Shown here piece by piece: positions 25,674-39,400 of a DNA stretch of 64,000 nt. This stretch comes from Setaria digitata (Eukaryota > Nematoda > Chromadorea > Rhabditida > Setariidae). Positions within the stretch are counted from its first letter, which is position 1; each line of letters starts with the position of its first letter. The position numbers and the translations under genes were made by a program. The DNA lies in NCBI GenBank assembly GCA_003640385.1, contig RCAB01000190.1:1-64000 (forward strand). Reading direction: 5' to 3'. Below the pieces are notes generated by a model, which saw nothing but the letters and a program-made list of their open reading frames with translations, had not been told where the DNA came from and did not search any database.

Positions 25674-26113
25674 CTATAAAAAATAAGATTATAGAGGATT
25701 ATACATTTCAAAAGAGATAGATCAAATGACAAAGCTATGAACATAAGAATAATTTCATGTTTATATAAGCCAGGAAAATCCACATATCATAAGGTGGAGA
25801 GAACTAGCCATTTGGATGACTAGAGATTTTCTTCGTAATTTCAAACAGTTAACTGATTAGTGAACGGCACATAAGGGGAATGACATATTACATAATAAAT
25901 ATGACACATTCAATGATGAGCTAATTATCATCAACATTAAAGGATCATGTTTACTGTTCATTAACGTAATCAATCTTAATTCTTTTCCGAACAATGAACG
26001 TCCTTTAAATTTCCACAAGTTGAAATAAAATTTCCTGTTGTTTAAAACAAAAATATATTAAATAATGCTTTACAAAAAAAATGAAAGTACTAATAACTTG
26101 GAAAGAGAAAATA

Positions 26114-29100
26114 TTACTTTGGGTTACAGATTTCCTGTAGAGAATAATGCGGTTTACTGTAATGATCAAGATCACTGAGCGAATCAAGTTCATTAAATGG
26201 GAATTTTCTGTCTGCCGAAACTCCCCAACATCTCATTAATGCATCCATAGCGGCCATATCGACTGCTATAGAAAGCGTTTCACCAGGACCTTCAGGTATA
26301 AGATTTAAAAGAAAAACATACTACATAAATGCCTATATTATTTGCGCATTTTAATTTACAAAATACATAGTTAAGTTGAAGAAAAGCAATATGTTCTGTT
26401 TTACAGTTAAACTGATTCCAGCTTTAGATTCATCACTTTTAATCAGAAAGTAGCTATTTTAATAACCATATCAATAAAAAAGAAAACGTATAAATAAAAA
26501 AAAAAGACAAATCATTTGATAATTTACTCGTCTCTTCAACAAGCAAACTAATTAATCTCCACTCCTTTCTATTAATCCTCCTGCCGCTATTATTATGAAG
26601 AAACGAATGCCAGTATCTTTCAACGATCTTCAGATAAATAAAGCATCTATAACTTTTTGTTGCTGCGCATTCATTACTATGTAAAATTCAACTTGCTACC
26701 GCCAGAAATCAAAAAGTGAGCAGTAGTAGGAATAATCTAACAGCTACTTTTTTTGGACGATTTTTCAGGATTAACATCTGAAGAGAAATTTATTTCTAAG
26801 GAGATGATTTTTATTATTCATCGATTTCGTTCCTACTACATCCTTCTTAACAATTTATCGAAAAATGGTAAGATATATTAGTGCTACTTTTTGTCAAATA
26901 TCTCTTCACTTCTATTTCAGTTTAAAAATCCGATAATTGGTTTTATATTTTGAAAAAATTTTTTTCGGGAATTCACCTTCCAATGGAAATAAATGATAAA
27001 TTAAATAAATAACAAATTCAGATAAATGGAAATAAATGTGGAGTTTAAAATTAATTACTAAACGTAAATCTTTATCAAATGAAGAATTTCTCGAAAACTA
27101 CAGTATTAAAAATCCATGGTTTCTTAATAGACTTTTTGGTAAGACTAAACCTTATTGTAAATGCTGCAAAAATTAGCGTTCAGAACTGCTTACATAACCA
27201 TATTAATTCATGTTTAAAAACCCTTCTGCCGTAAGCATTAAATATTATTAGCTAAATTTCTGATAACATTAATATGATATGATTATGTTTCCAAGAAAAA
27301 GTTTGTGCTGATTTTACAGCACAATAATTTTGCAGATCTTTTTACCAAAATCAAGAAAAAATACTTTGAATGCGGAAAAATTTCTAATTTCAACCAAAAA
27401 ATTAGAGCTGATCTCTGTATTTGATCTAAAAGGTTAACTCATTGCTGGGAATTGAACGATGATGCCAGGAGATTTCTTAGATTTCAATATGTTTAAGATT
27501 TTGCAATCTGAGCCACCTATCCGGTAACATTTTGCAAAAAATTATAAGCTTTCAAATTTAACATCAAAAAGATTTAAAAATTCAGATAACTGTGGAAGTC
27601 TCCACTTCTTTCCATAATCGATGGAAACTATAAAATCCTGAGCCTTATCACATAACCGTCGTCCAAGAAACAAAATAAGACTTCGAGACTTCGGTTTCAA
27701 TATTTATTCAAAATGTTGTAGTTTCCATCTAATTATGGGAAGAAGAAGAAATTCCGTAGTCACGGAGTTTTTAGATTTTTTTCAATGCCTTTATAAAATG
27801 AACTTATATAGTTTAAAAAGAAAGAAAAAAGCAGTCTGCGAAATACATTGGTCGAAACAAGAAGACAGAATTGCGATGGCCTCTTCATGAAATTATGTTT
27901 GCCTTGTCATGCATTTCATCCTTCGTCTTCTCTTTTCTCCAAAGTACTATATCTTCAGCCTTTTACGATTTCTTGATTAATTTTACTACTTCATCAAAAT
28001 CAGTCCCTAGGAATAGTATTTTTATCCTAAAATAACGGATACAGTAGTGCATGAGAACTTGATTTAAATATTTAAAAGTAAGAAACCACAACTCAATACC
28101 CAGAAAAAGGTATAAAACTTTAGTGCCAAATTCGACCAACTGTGATTTTTATTCATGAATCTGATTCTTACAATAAATTTATACTCTTAAATAAAACTTT
28201 GTTCCTACAAAATTTAACGTAATATCCGGTCTCTTCTACTTTATTATAATTCATTGTTACATCATTTCATTTTAATTATCAGTAGATGATCCAATTAAAT
28301 GCACATTTATAAAGACTTCACAACATTTCGCTGACGCATAGGAAAATATAAATTATTTCAAACGAAACTTTTAAGCAATAAATTTGAATACCAACCTTTT
28401 CCAATAAGCTCTTTGTTAGCGTAAATTCCAACAATAAATATTGGTTCAGCACTAATTTCACCCGCAGAATGCAAAAGACGAGGCTCCACCTCGACACCTT
28501 CATTAAAAGACTTGAAACATCGAAGGACTTCTAATGGTTCTGCTAATGGAAACACTTCTTCAATATCCAGATCAGTCAGTTGCGCTATGATTACATTTCG
28601 AATTAATGCAATAGCTCTGCAAAACAGTATGAATCAGTTATTTAAGGCACCAAATGATGTTAACTTAAAATGTTATCCCGGCCGACAAAAAAAAAGCACT
28701 AAAACATAATCTCGTCGATCGTTATTTGTAGAATAATGCTCACTTTCTTGCAAATTAAAGTGGAATGACTGGATGCTATTTACTACTCCTGCACCCACGG
28801 CAATAAGCTTTAATGATTCCCTTCCTTACTTAAGTTATAATATATAGTGTCGCTCAAAAATTTATCGGTAAATTCCAGAACTTTGCTTACGGTTATGAAG
28901 ACATTATTCAGTGGTCAACATCGTCAACAGATGAAGATTCAAACTTTTTTTAATTCATAACTGGTTAATGTAGATTTGCGAAAGGTCATTCTGCATAACA
29001 AAGAAACAGTCCATACCTTTGGTAAGGTAATAATGCAATAAGAGCTTTAAATGCATTAGATAAAGAAATTTTTGATGGTGGAAATTCGGCAGTACGGATT

Positions 29101-30078
29101 AAATTATTAATGCCCAAATAATTGGCTAAATTCGCTATCTGTTCATCATCAGTTAACTTCAAAGCTAAACAAGTTATAAGTTCCTCCGGAGTATGAGGTA
29201 GTCCGTATCGTAAATATGCACCGGTACTTTTCCACAGAAGTTCATTCCCTGTAAATTGTTTCTAAGTTTGTTTGCATCCAGCAGATTATTTGAGATCATC
29301 CACCAACAAAAGGATAAGGTGTTACCTGATATTGAAAGAAAATAAAGAAATTTCAAAAGCAATTTGAATAAGTGCAGAATTAATTTAAACATACCACAGG
29401 TTTAATTTAAAAGTCCACTAATTAACAAATCACTCATCTAATGTCCCATCATTTTCCCACAATTTACCAATATAAAATTCCTGCTTAGACAGTCATCTTC
29501 TTCATCGCCAACTTCTAAAAGTTTTACTGAAAATAAAATAACACCAAACCATCTTGAATAAGTTGCCTGTTATGCTCCTTCACTGAATAACTTTCTTGTT
29601 TACTTGGCTGAGCATTTGTCGAATCCTCCGCTACATCAGCTCGTTGATAGAAGGAAATATCAGTCAGGGCTTGTATTAATAGATCCTTATCCATTTCTGG
29701 TGCACCAATTCGATGGCCAAACGCAAAAATTTCCGAATCGTAATCCCTATATCAAAATAATTTTCTTTTTTTTAAAGATTTTCCTGTTTCAAACATCTAA
29801 GCATTTTTTTCAAAGTCTGATTATGGAGCAATACAAGCAATTAAAATTCTAATAATTCAAGGAAAAAAGAAGAAAATAAGCCATTTAGTTAAAGTCATGT
29901 GATAAAATAAATATAGATGTAGCTAAACGTTAAATACTCAACATGAATTTAAAAAAAAAAAAAAGATACCAATTAGGATATGCAGAACGACTTAATACTG
30001 GATCAGCTCCAGCTAACATTCGTCGATGATATAAATCTTTCAAAAATGGTCTTTCCCATCGTGCACGAATAAATCGAC
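26114..30078 (-). CDS. mrpl-44: Mitochondrial ribosomal protein L44 (first exon not found)
   Basis: Five inferred exons with closing phases: 30078-29970, 29746-29550, 29248-29017, 28616-28396, 26289-26114; about 311 residues. Family matches include [30 protein letters not shown] (RNase III-like fold start), the segment with [13 protein letters not shown] and [25 protein letters not shown], and a double-stranded-RNA-binding-like end with [19 protein letters not shown]. The protein belongs to the mitochondrial large ribosomal subunit. The first visible exon needs one base from an upstream exon that should carry the start and mitochondrial targeting sequence; it lies beyond the TA repeat at 30098 and was not identified. 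The acceptor of the last exon (CCTGAAG) is weak but the GKG-PGET junction is strongly supported. TAA stop at 26114-26116. Confidence 0.87.
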
Positions 30079-30097
30079 CTGCAAATTATGCAATGAC

Positions 30098-30276
30098 ATA
30101 TATATATATATATATATATATAGTATATAATATATATATATACTATATATATATATATATATACTATATATATACTATATATATATATACACTACATATA
30201 TATACTATATATATATACTATATATATATACTATATATATATACTATATATATATATATACTATATATATATACTT
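30098..30276. repeat. TA-rich satellite with TACTATATATATA units
   Basis: About 180 bases made of (TA)n blocks interrupted by TAC or TAG at intervals of roughly 12-20 bases. It lies in the presumed first intron of mrpl-44. The open frame across it is a by-product of the repeat. Confidence 0.9.
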
Positions 30277-30930
30277 AATATTTAATAGTCCAAAAACTAA
30301 TTTCATGCTTTTCAAATATTATTCATACTTTTTTCAGTGACATTTTCATTTTTTGCTAAATACATTTTTTAATTCTTAAGTAAACAACATAATAATTGAC
30401 TATAACTTAGTAATTTTCTTTACAGAAATAAATTCCCACAGTATCATATTGATTTCATACATATCTAAGTTACATTATTATTGCATACAATAATATTTGT
30501 ACTTTGATATATTACATATTATATTTATATGTAATATACTTATATTTGAATATATTTGAATTTATATAGCAATATTTGAACGGATTTTATGTTTCATTTA
30601 GCAATGAAATTGCAAAAATGAGAAAAAAAAGCTCAATAAGTAATTCAATGTTTAGAAATAGCTCAATTTCAAAAAACCATACAAAATTTGAGAAGCGATG
30701 GCCTTCTGCTAGCGAGCAATAACGATGATACTGATGATAACATTGATAAAGCTCACAAATTTATCACACTGTTATCAATCGACCACCAATAAACGAAATA
30801 GCTCCAAGCTAGAAAATTGGTTATTTGAGGCAAGGAAAATGACCCGGGAAGGTAGAAGTAAGCTAAGTTCAAATTTAGGCGTACTGTAGATAGTTCCCGC
30901 ACAGTGGGAGAGGTGATGTGATACGGTGTT

Positions 30931-30986
30931 CTGAGGGTTCGCGGTTATTCCTTTCTATCCTGAGAGTTCGCGAATAATCTTTTCTA
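30931..30986. repeat. Imperfect 29-bp direct repeat
   Basis: CTGAGGGTTCGCGGTTATTC and the related CTGAGAGTTCGCGAATAATC start 29 bases apart, both continuing to TTTCTA. The surrounding 100 bases have more CG dinucleotides than the flanks. Confidence 0.7.
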
Positions 30987-32522
30987 GGTAACGGATACTG
31001 CTATTTTGGGATGCTATCTTAGATAATGTTAACTATATCTGATAAATAGTAATCGTTATTCCATTTTATGTGTGGCCGTGATCACTGAGTTGACCTTTTT
31101 AAAAATGCAACTGAAATTTTTATCCTAAGATAATAGCGATATCAATTCTTTTTCGTTACTTTTTGTTAATCAGCTTTATTCTTTTGCGTAATATAAAATA
31201 CTAAATTACATGTAGAACATCTAATCACTAGATGATCCTTATCGGAAATGACCAGTTATTCTTTTTTCTTCGTCTCCTTCATTATTCCATTCTTCGTCTT
31301 TTATCATTTTTAAAAAAGAAAAAAAATGAGATGGAAAGAAAGGAGCAGAATTTTGGAGGATATTTTGTTTTGTAATTTGCATACGTTAACTTTCCTTGAA
31401 ACTTTTTCTTTATTGTTTAATTAATCTGCAATGTTTTTTTTTTTTCGTTTTACATATTGAAACATTCACTAATAGCACTGCTAGTTGTGCGTTTGTGTAT
31501 TTTCCTTTCCTTTTGCGTCTTATATATAGAAAAAGATCAGAACATGTACTATTTGTTTCAGTAATGGGTTAATTAGAATTTAATAAATGCACAGCTGTTC
31601 TTCTATCTCTGATTTAATGTTATAAAATGTTTCTTTTTTTTTCATTAGCGTAATTTTTTTAAGGATAATTCTGCGAATGCTTGATTTGTTGGTGTTGTTT
31701 TTTTTTTCCTTTTTTTGATCATTATCAGAATTGGTGCATAAGTAATATTTCGATATTGCTAGAACTGGAAATTTTTCTGTTTCTGTAATATCGGATATGT
31801 ACAGGCTATGTGAATATGTTTTTGTTGCAAAATTATTCTAAAAAGTAAATTTTGATGATCCATTATTTGTTTTTTGTATGGCAGTAATTCACTATCATTA
31901 GGGTTTTTCTTTCTGAGTAATTTGTTTGTACAACTCTGATCACTATAACAAATTACAATTTAGTTTCAAATTATTTTTATTGGGTCGAAGGTCATGTGCA
32001 AATTTCATTCCATAATGTTTATTGTTGATGCTCATTGTGCTGCAGATCTATTCTAGATGTATTGACAGGTTAAATTTATGTTTTTCTAAGAAAAAAAAAC
32101 TGTTCTAGGGAAAGAATTTTATGATGTTTGGCTGTTGGTTCGAATAAAGGATGAGGTTGAAAAATAGCCATTTTTAAATTTCTATCCCGCCGAAGCCCAC
32201 CAAACAACAGTAATCTTTTCCGGTTTTTGTAATAATCTCTAATGTTTATTAATGAAAAATAGTGATATCACTATGCTTTTATTATCGTTCTCTTTCTTTT
32301 CCTCGTTTGCTCTGTCTCTTTGTAACAAAAAAAAAAAGAAAAGTGAAAACTTATGGTCAGCTAATTATTGCTGTTTAATTAATAACAGCTATATATATGT
32401 TATCACTTTTTTTTTACATTCTTGCTACAAGGATTTTTAGGAATGAAATGTTTGTTTGTAAAAGGAAATATTTTTTTAGGATGAAATGGAATGAATGATT
32501 ATGATAAAATATTGACCTTCAC

Positions 32523-32582
32523 CTTTGAATCATTTAGCTCAGTTATAAGAGCATCTAACATATCCGTGTCATCATCATCCAT
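32523..32582 (-). CDS. Possible orphan first coding exon
   Basis: ATG opens a 20-codon exon, MDDDDTDMLDALITELNDSK, ending in phase 0 at AAG|GTGAAG. The acidic, amphipathic make-up with no low-complexity bias looks like real coding sequence. I could not find a downstream exon on the minus strand before mrpl-44, and its phase does not fit the visible mrpl-44 exon, which needs a one-base overhang. Product unknown. Confidence 0.27.
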
Positions 32583-33792
32583 CTTTTATATCATCTAGCA
32601 GCGCGCACAATTTCAAAATTTATCTGTTTGAAAATTTCTGGAAAGAACATAAAATGGGTTTATTTTTAGTGAGTTTATTTATTCATTATTATTAATAGAT
32701 GTAATTATTTTAATCCTAATTTTTATTACCAAAATTATTTGCAGATTGAAAAGCTACTCATATTTTTTTATATTTAATAAAAATGTTCATAAAAATGAAA
32801 AAGACAAATATCATGTTTCTTTAATATAATTAATTTGAATTGATTAATAAGCAACATCGTATAATATTGTTCAGTCAGTTGTAAAAAAGATGGTGGAGAT
32901 TTAACTAATTGTTTATTAATTATAATGTGAGAAAATTACGACACAATCACAGGAGAATGATCGGAAATGCTATTATCATTAATGATATGAATTAGTTATA
33001 AATTTATATCTGAGTCTTGGCAATCACTTATAATAAAGTGTACTGCAGTACGATATTTCGAATAACTTGGCTCATAGAGAGAGGTTAGATTACCGTATTC
33101 TGAACTATATAATGCTACCATGGTCATCTTGAGAAATTTCTGTCTTAACCATCATCATCAAGTATAGTTCGAACTATATTATTTTCATAATTATCATCGA
33201 AGACTTTCCTGCATGGTTCTATCATAATCAAGATTTTAATCTACCATGCACTATTATAATCATCAAAAATTTCAAATGTCTGTGATACCATCATAATTAT
33301 CAAAAGTTTCAAAACTATCTATGATATCATTGCCATAATTACCAACAAAAATTATGTGATGACATCGACCTCGTCAAAAATTTCTTCATTCCAGTGATTT
33401 TTTTAATACTTTTCCATTCTTCCTTCTTATCGCTTCTCTTCTACTTTTCCAGACGAAATCTGTTGAACACTATTACTTTAATCCTCTCAAACAATTAGAT
33501 GAATGAATGCAAAAACGATGAGGTACGCTTAATTCAATCATTTTGCCAAAAAAAAAAAGTGCAAGATAATATTTTATTTCATTTCAGTTCAAAATATATA
33601 ACATAAGGAAGGAAATTGAAAATTACAAGTCAAACTTTCTTATTTGTAAAAAAAAAGAATTGAATTTTGAAATTAGTATGAATTTTTCCCAAATTACTAT
33701 ATCAGCTTGTTTTGCCTGTCCTCCTTTGCCTCCTCTCCTCATTATCCAGTAAGCATTAATAGTAATTACCTACCCTTTCATATATGTTATTT

Positions 33793-33819
33793 GCTCTCTC
33801 TCTCTCTCTCTCTCTCTCT
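33793..33819. repeat. (CT)n microsatellite
   Basis: About 13 uninterrupted CT units. Confidence 0.9.
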
Positions 33820-36202
33820 ATTTCACTAATTATTTTGCATTTTATTACTGAGAAAATTATTAATTTGTATTAAAAGGTGACTGTTATTAGGCTGAGCAGA
33901 AGAAAACTGTCGCACACTTTTCTATCTTTCTCTTTCGCGTGTTGAATAAAGTCCGTTTAATGCAAATTATTTATCACTTCAACTATCATTAATTCAAACC
34001 AATTTCCTTCTTTCTGGTTAGTCTTAAAATTTGCTCTTTAATTTAAATTATGCTAAATCGTAGTTTAAGCCAATAAGAAACAAGTTAGTATATGGCGCCA
34101 GAATATCGGAAAGAAAAATGGAGCAGTTGTTCGCTTTTGTTCTTATTTGTAATACTTATTATTCTTTTGATTATTTCAAGTAGAAATATTAATAAATATA
34201 TATATATTTCTTACTACATTATTTACTTTCCCTTTTATTACTAAATCTTAATTTTTATAATTAAAATTTAGCTTCTATAAATTTATATCACATGCATATA
34301 TGTTTTTATCATGTCGTTGTATTGCAGTTTTTATTACTTCATGAAATGACTGATGAATCGGAAATACAACTTATTAGATTTCTGAACTATTTGGTGATTA
34401 ATTCTTGAGATTCTCATGGAATTAATTTTCACCTAATTTATTGTTTGAGTGAAAACTAAATACGGTAATTATTTGCAGATCGATTACTGACAGTAATGAT
34501 AATGAGAGCGAAAGAGGTAGAAAGTATTAGTGGTTTGAAAAGAGTAAAAATGGTCAGTAGTGTAGATAAGAATCATTTTAACCGATCAAAAGCTTTTTCA
34601 AGGTCGTCCTTCAATTTTTTATTCTCATATTATTTTACTAATTAATTTTTGATGAAAAAAAAATTATAGCCGATTGTCTATCATTTATTAATATCATTGG
34701 TAAGCCAGTTGTTTTTTCCTTCTTTTTTGAGTTGATTTTAGAGTTTAATGTTTTATTTTACTTTTTAAATTTTATTATTGATAAAACCAGATGATCCTGA
34801 ATTTCACTGCTATTTTTTGAAAATTTTACCATGAACTGTTTAGTAATTCTCCCCTTATATTTGTCCATTGAATATCTCTTTGATTCATGATTAATCTCTA
34901 AAATTCTTTTATCACTGATTTATAAGATAACAGTCAAAGTATTCATGTATTTGTGATTCTTTTTTTTTTTAAATAATCGAATGATATGATTTATTTAATA
35001 AGCATTTTTAGGTTTTTACGGAATAGAATAAGGAAAACAACGTAGATTGTTTCAAATATATCGTCATATCTGCTTCTGAAATTATTGATAATTTATATGT
35101 AGGATAACTAGTTACAAAAAAAAGACCACTGAAATACTTTTTATTAATATCTATGCACTTTGATATGAATTGATTTTAATAAATAAATTTTATTTTGGCT
35201 AGACAGAATAATCAGTTTTCATGTTACTGCCTGTTCTAATGTGGCAACCGATACATACGCTTTTTTAGAGTGCTAACATCTAATCTATTTAGTACTGATT
35301 TTGGAAATTTCTATTTCATAGAAAAAAAAATAGTCGAAATTCATCAGTATTTTAAATTCAAAACAGATATTTCAATTATTTTGAACTTAGAAGTAAGACT
35401 TCATATTAATTAATATTATGGGCAGATAAATTAATATTGTCATTATATTAAAATTCTTCAAAGGTGGATTGATTTGTTTAGAATGCTGTCGTTTTTATGT
35501 GATGCATCTTAATTATGCTTAAAGGCTAGATAATCAAAAAAAAATTGTAATTTTTAGTTTTTCCTGAGATTTTGTTGTTTCATTTTTCTATTTTTATATT
35601 GTGCATTCGTTTCTTTATTTCCATTTCTTTTCATGAGACATCTTCACATTTTATAGTTTATTTCAGGTTTTTTTATCTTTTTTTTTCTGGATTTAACTGA
35701 CTAATCGTATTCGTGTTTTTATTTCGTGCTGATTCGAACAGTTATTTTTTGTTGATGTGGGTAAGCTATTCTTTATTTATTATTGCTCCAGACTATTGTC
35801 CTATAGATTTTTTTGTGAATGGCTTATGATTCGAGGATCGCCGTAGTAGCGATCGATGAATTAGAATTAATTGCTAGTTTTATATAATGAAAGAGAAAAG
35901 AATGGGACAAATGATTTTAATAAGAAATTCGAGTAGAATTATCGAAACTTTCTAAGGAAATTTCATGAGTTTATTAGTGTTTTAGCATTCGTCAGATATA
36001 TGAACTTAGCAGGTAAGAATTAAGTTATCAGGAAAACCTACTAGTAATTTAAATTTTATTATTTGGATCTTTATGACAGTTCCTGAAAAGTAATAATTGC
36101 CATTATGATACGAATGTTAGTTTCTGTTTTTTTCTTAATTCCTGCAATAAATTGAAATAAATTTTTTTGTGAGAGTATAAAAATATTAAAACTCATTTTA
36201 GC

Positions 36203-36414
36203 AAGTATCAACTTTGTCGGAAACATTTATTAATTTTTAAAAATAATTTGCAATTTTACAAACAGAACGTTTTTATTTATTTAAATTATCTTTATTATTA
36301 ATATCATNTAAGTATCAACTTTGTCGGAAACATTTATTAATTTTTAAAAATAATTTGCAGTTTTACAAACAGAACGTTTTTATTTATTTAAATTATCTTT
36401 ATTATTAATATCAT
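36203..36414. repeat. 105-bp direct duplication around the only N
   Basis: Bases 36203-36307 and 36310-36414 are identical except for one A/G difference, and the window's only ambiguous base (N, 36308) lies between them. This layout fits a scaffold join where contig ends overlap but were not merged; a true tandem duplication is the alternative. It lies just before the first cyclin A coding exon. Confidence 0.93.
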
Positions 36415-36439
36415 TATTTTTTTTCCAGCATGCTATATA

Positions 36440-39400
36440 ATGAATGGTACCTCAGATGAAAATGCCGAAAATAAATTCGGTGATAAGAGTGAGAATAATC
36501 AATATTTCTCGCGAAGAAAAAGACACCGTATATGTCGTACTCTTACCTACCGAAATACAAATATTGGTGGATCAGATAGTAAGCGATACGAATTACAACA
36601 AGAACAGTATAGTACTATATCTGATAAGAGATGCATTTTTGTTGAGAAAAGAGAAAAGGACGAAACTTTTCAGGTATCTTTATAATATTCATCATGCAAG
36701 TAGGTCATAATATGAGCTCAAAAAAATAAAAACTTATTGTTGTAGTGGTGATTGTGTAATATTGTGATATGGCTTGTCTTCAATGAAGCCATAGCTTGTG
36801 TATTAAGAAGCCAAAATTCTTTCGTATTTTTATGGCCTTTTTAGGCGCTTAAATATGTATTGTTATTATTTGGTCTGCTCAGAGTTAATTGATAACATAT
36901 GGTAGGATATTATTACTTTATTGTAATATTAATAAATTATTGTTATAGACAAGGTAAAATATTAATAATTATTGTAATTGAAGTAGCCTTTGGTTTACTA
37001 TTAATAATATGTTGTCAGTAATATACACCAGTGCCAATATTAAATATTAATTCTTTTTTTTTCTTTTTTTTTTTTTTTTTAAGCAGAATATTTTCCTTCT
37101 TGATGATGTATTTTTCAGCAGAGAAGGGAGGGGCCTCCTGCAAAAAGTCGATGGCTTCCAACAGGAGTATCAAGCTTTGCAATTTTCTGCGATGATAGTG
37201 ATGAAGAGGAAGAGGTCGGAACCTCGAGAAATTGCGAGGTTTTATATTTAAGAATTTGAGAATGCACAATGTCACATTAAAAATATGGTTCATTTATAAG
37301 TGGTTGTTAAGGTTGTCACTTCTGATATGATACTCCAATACATTTTGCAATTATTTATCTAGACAAAAAAAAAGACTTTCTTGTTTTTAAATTAGCTTGT
37401 AAATGGAAGATAAGGATTAGTATTTTTAATACAGCATCATTTTTTAACTAAACAGTGATAAACATTAATCTTGGGAAGATATAAATATCTAAAATATGCA
37501 TAAAATGAGATTATTAAATTTAGCCTGAGACTGATTCAAAAAAATAAAAATAAAATATTTGATAACAATAAGCAGTGTGTTTTATTTTTGGGTTAATAGA
37601 TCTTATCGTTCCAGCTCTTGCTAAAAAAATCATTCCAGCTTGAAATGATCTATTTCCGAAGAAAGGAACTAGCAATTAAATTACGGGAGGGAAATTGATA
37701 AATCAAGATAAAATTTAAATACGAAATTGAAATGAAAAAGCTTAATAAATAAAATTGGTCAAATGTCCTTGAAAACTATACTGGAAAAATAAAGAAGTTC
37801 ATAGTATTTGTTGGCTTTTATTAATTGATATATAACTGATTTTCATAAAATGTAACATAAAGAATTGCATAAAGTATGTTATTTAGCACAGTTTAAACTT
37901 GGATATCACAATTTTCGGCATCGTTGTTTAGTTTTAACTCATATCTATAGCTTCTAAACTGGTAATGTTAATAATTTTATCCGTCTCTTTGTTAATGCAT
38001 GTGTTGATCATTTAGTTAGGAATGTAATTTGCGTTTGCAGACAAATCGCCAGCAGGAAGAAGAGGAAAATGACGGAAATGAAGAGAACTCATCCCAAAAT
38101 TCGCATAGGTCAAGGAAAACCAGACGTCCTCTTGCTACTCTGTCTCCAAATCACGAATCAGATTCCGATGACAACATGGTATCTGATACTACTGCTGAAA
38201 ACAATGAGGTATCTCTTTTTTTCGATTGGTTCGCGGGATAGGTTTTCTTATCGTAAAAGATGCTTTCACCTTTACGTCATGCAATAATGAATTTTCGAAT
38301 CTAAAATCATTTTATATGTGGATAAGATAAATGTATTTATGGTAGTTAAATTGCATATAAAGAGTGACTAGTTTCATTCTTCAATAATGCTGGTAAAAAA
38401 GCCGGAATTATTGAAATTCTGTTGGTTTGATGAACGAACTTACTTTTTAATGGAAGTAATACGATTGACGTCTGAGTATGAATGAAACAGTCATAGATTC
38501 CAAGATGACTAATTAGTTGAATCAAAAGTAGTCCAATCATAACATGCACTAGAAAATTGTTGAGACTGACAAAAGTGCTAGGTGTTAGGTTGATGTTAAG
38601 TCCTCCATTAAGATGGAGAAAATGAATTTTTAAATCCGATCGGAAATAGGTAGTCGGTTGGTTATATAAGATAAAATCCTATAGTTCTGACCAACAATTC
38701 CTTTATATTCATCATGGATACCTATTGTATTTCGTTACACGTACAAAAGTGGAGGAAATATATATACTTAGCTGTTGAAGCCTCTGTGGAAATATCAGTA
38801 TGCTTTCTAGGATGAAGATGATGATTATTCATGGAATAATACTTCTTCTACTGATGGCAAAGCTAATGCTATTAACGACTCGCATTCTGGTGATGAGATG
38901 TCATCGCATAATAATTTGGCTTCTCATGATATCCAAGAGGCATCTGGAAATGTTGCAAACGTTTCAACCCAAACGACAGCTCCAACTTGCAGCGGCAGTG
39001 TAATGTATACTACAGTAAGTAGCATTTCCAAATAAAATTGAATTTGTGAACTATAAGTGGGATTACAAGATTTGCGCATTGTCGGATTTTGACTTCCAAT
39101 AAAGGAAACGAGGTAATCAAGTTTTTTTTTTTTGATTGGGAAAAGGAGAATTATCAGAATATTTGAAGCAGGAAATTCTTCCATGTAATATTTTTGGTGG
39201 CAAGTTCTTTGACGGCTTCCTTTTTTTTTAAAAAACAAATGTATAAAAAAAAAATGATGCGAAGAATTGTTCATATTATATTGAAGGAGATTTATTAATA
39301 AATTTATTTAATAAGGTTTACTCTTATTTCCATGCTCAAATCATAGTTATTATCTCACGATAGTGAAGAAAGAAATGTGAGAAATTTTTCCTTTATGTAA

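Larger units (their letters stand above)
30277..36202. other. Gene-poor AT-rich region
   Basis: About 6 kb between mrpl-44 and cyclin A. It should contain the mrpl-44 first exon and promoter and the cyclin A promoter. I see only a possible orphan exon (32523-32582, minus), a 29-bp direct repeat (30931-30986) and a (CT)n tract (33793-33819). No other exon is convincing. Confidence 0.55.

Noticed and set aside
30093..30278. Open frame of Tyr/Ile repeats
   Set aside because: It is a reading of the TA satellite in one frame.
34479..34602. Possible plus-strand exon between TATTTGCAG and AG|GTCGTC
   Set aside because: The frame is open and moderately complex, but no partner exon was found on either side, so it was not called.
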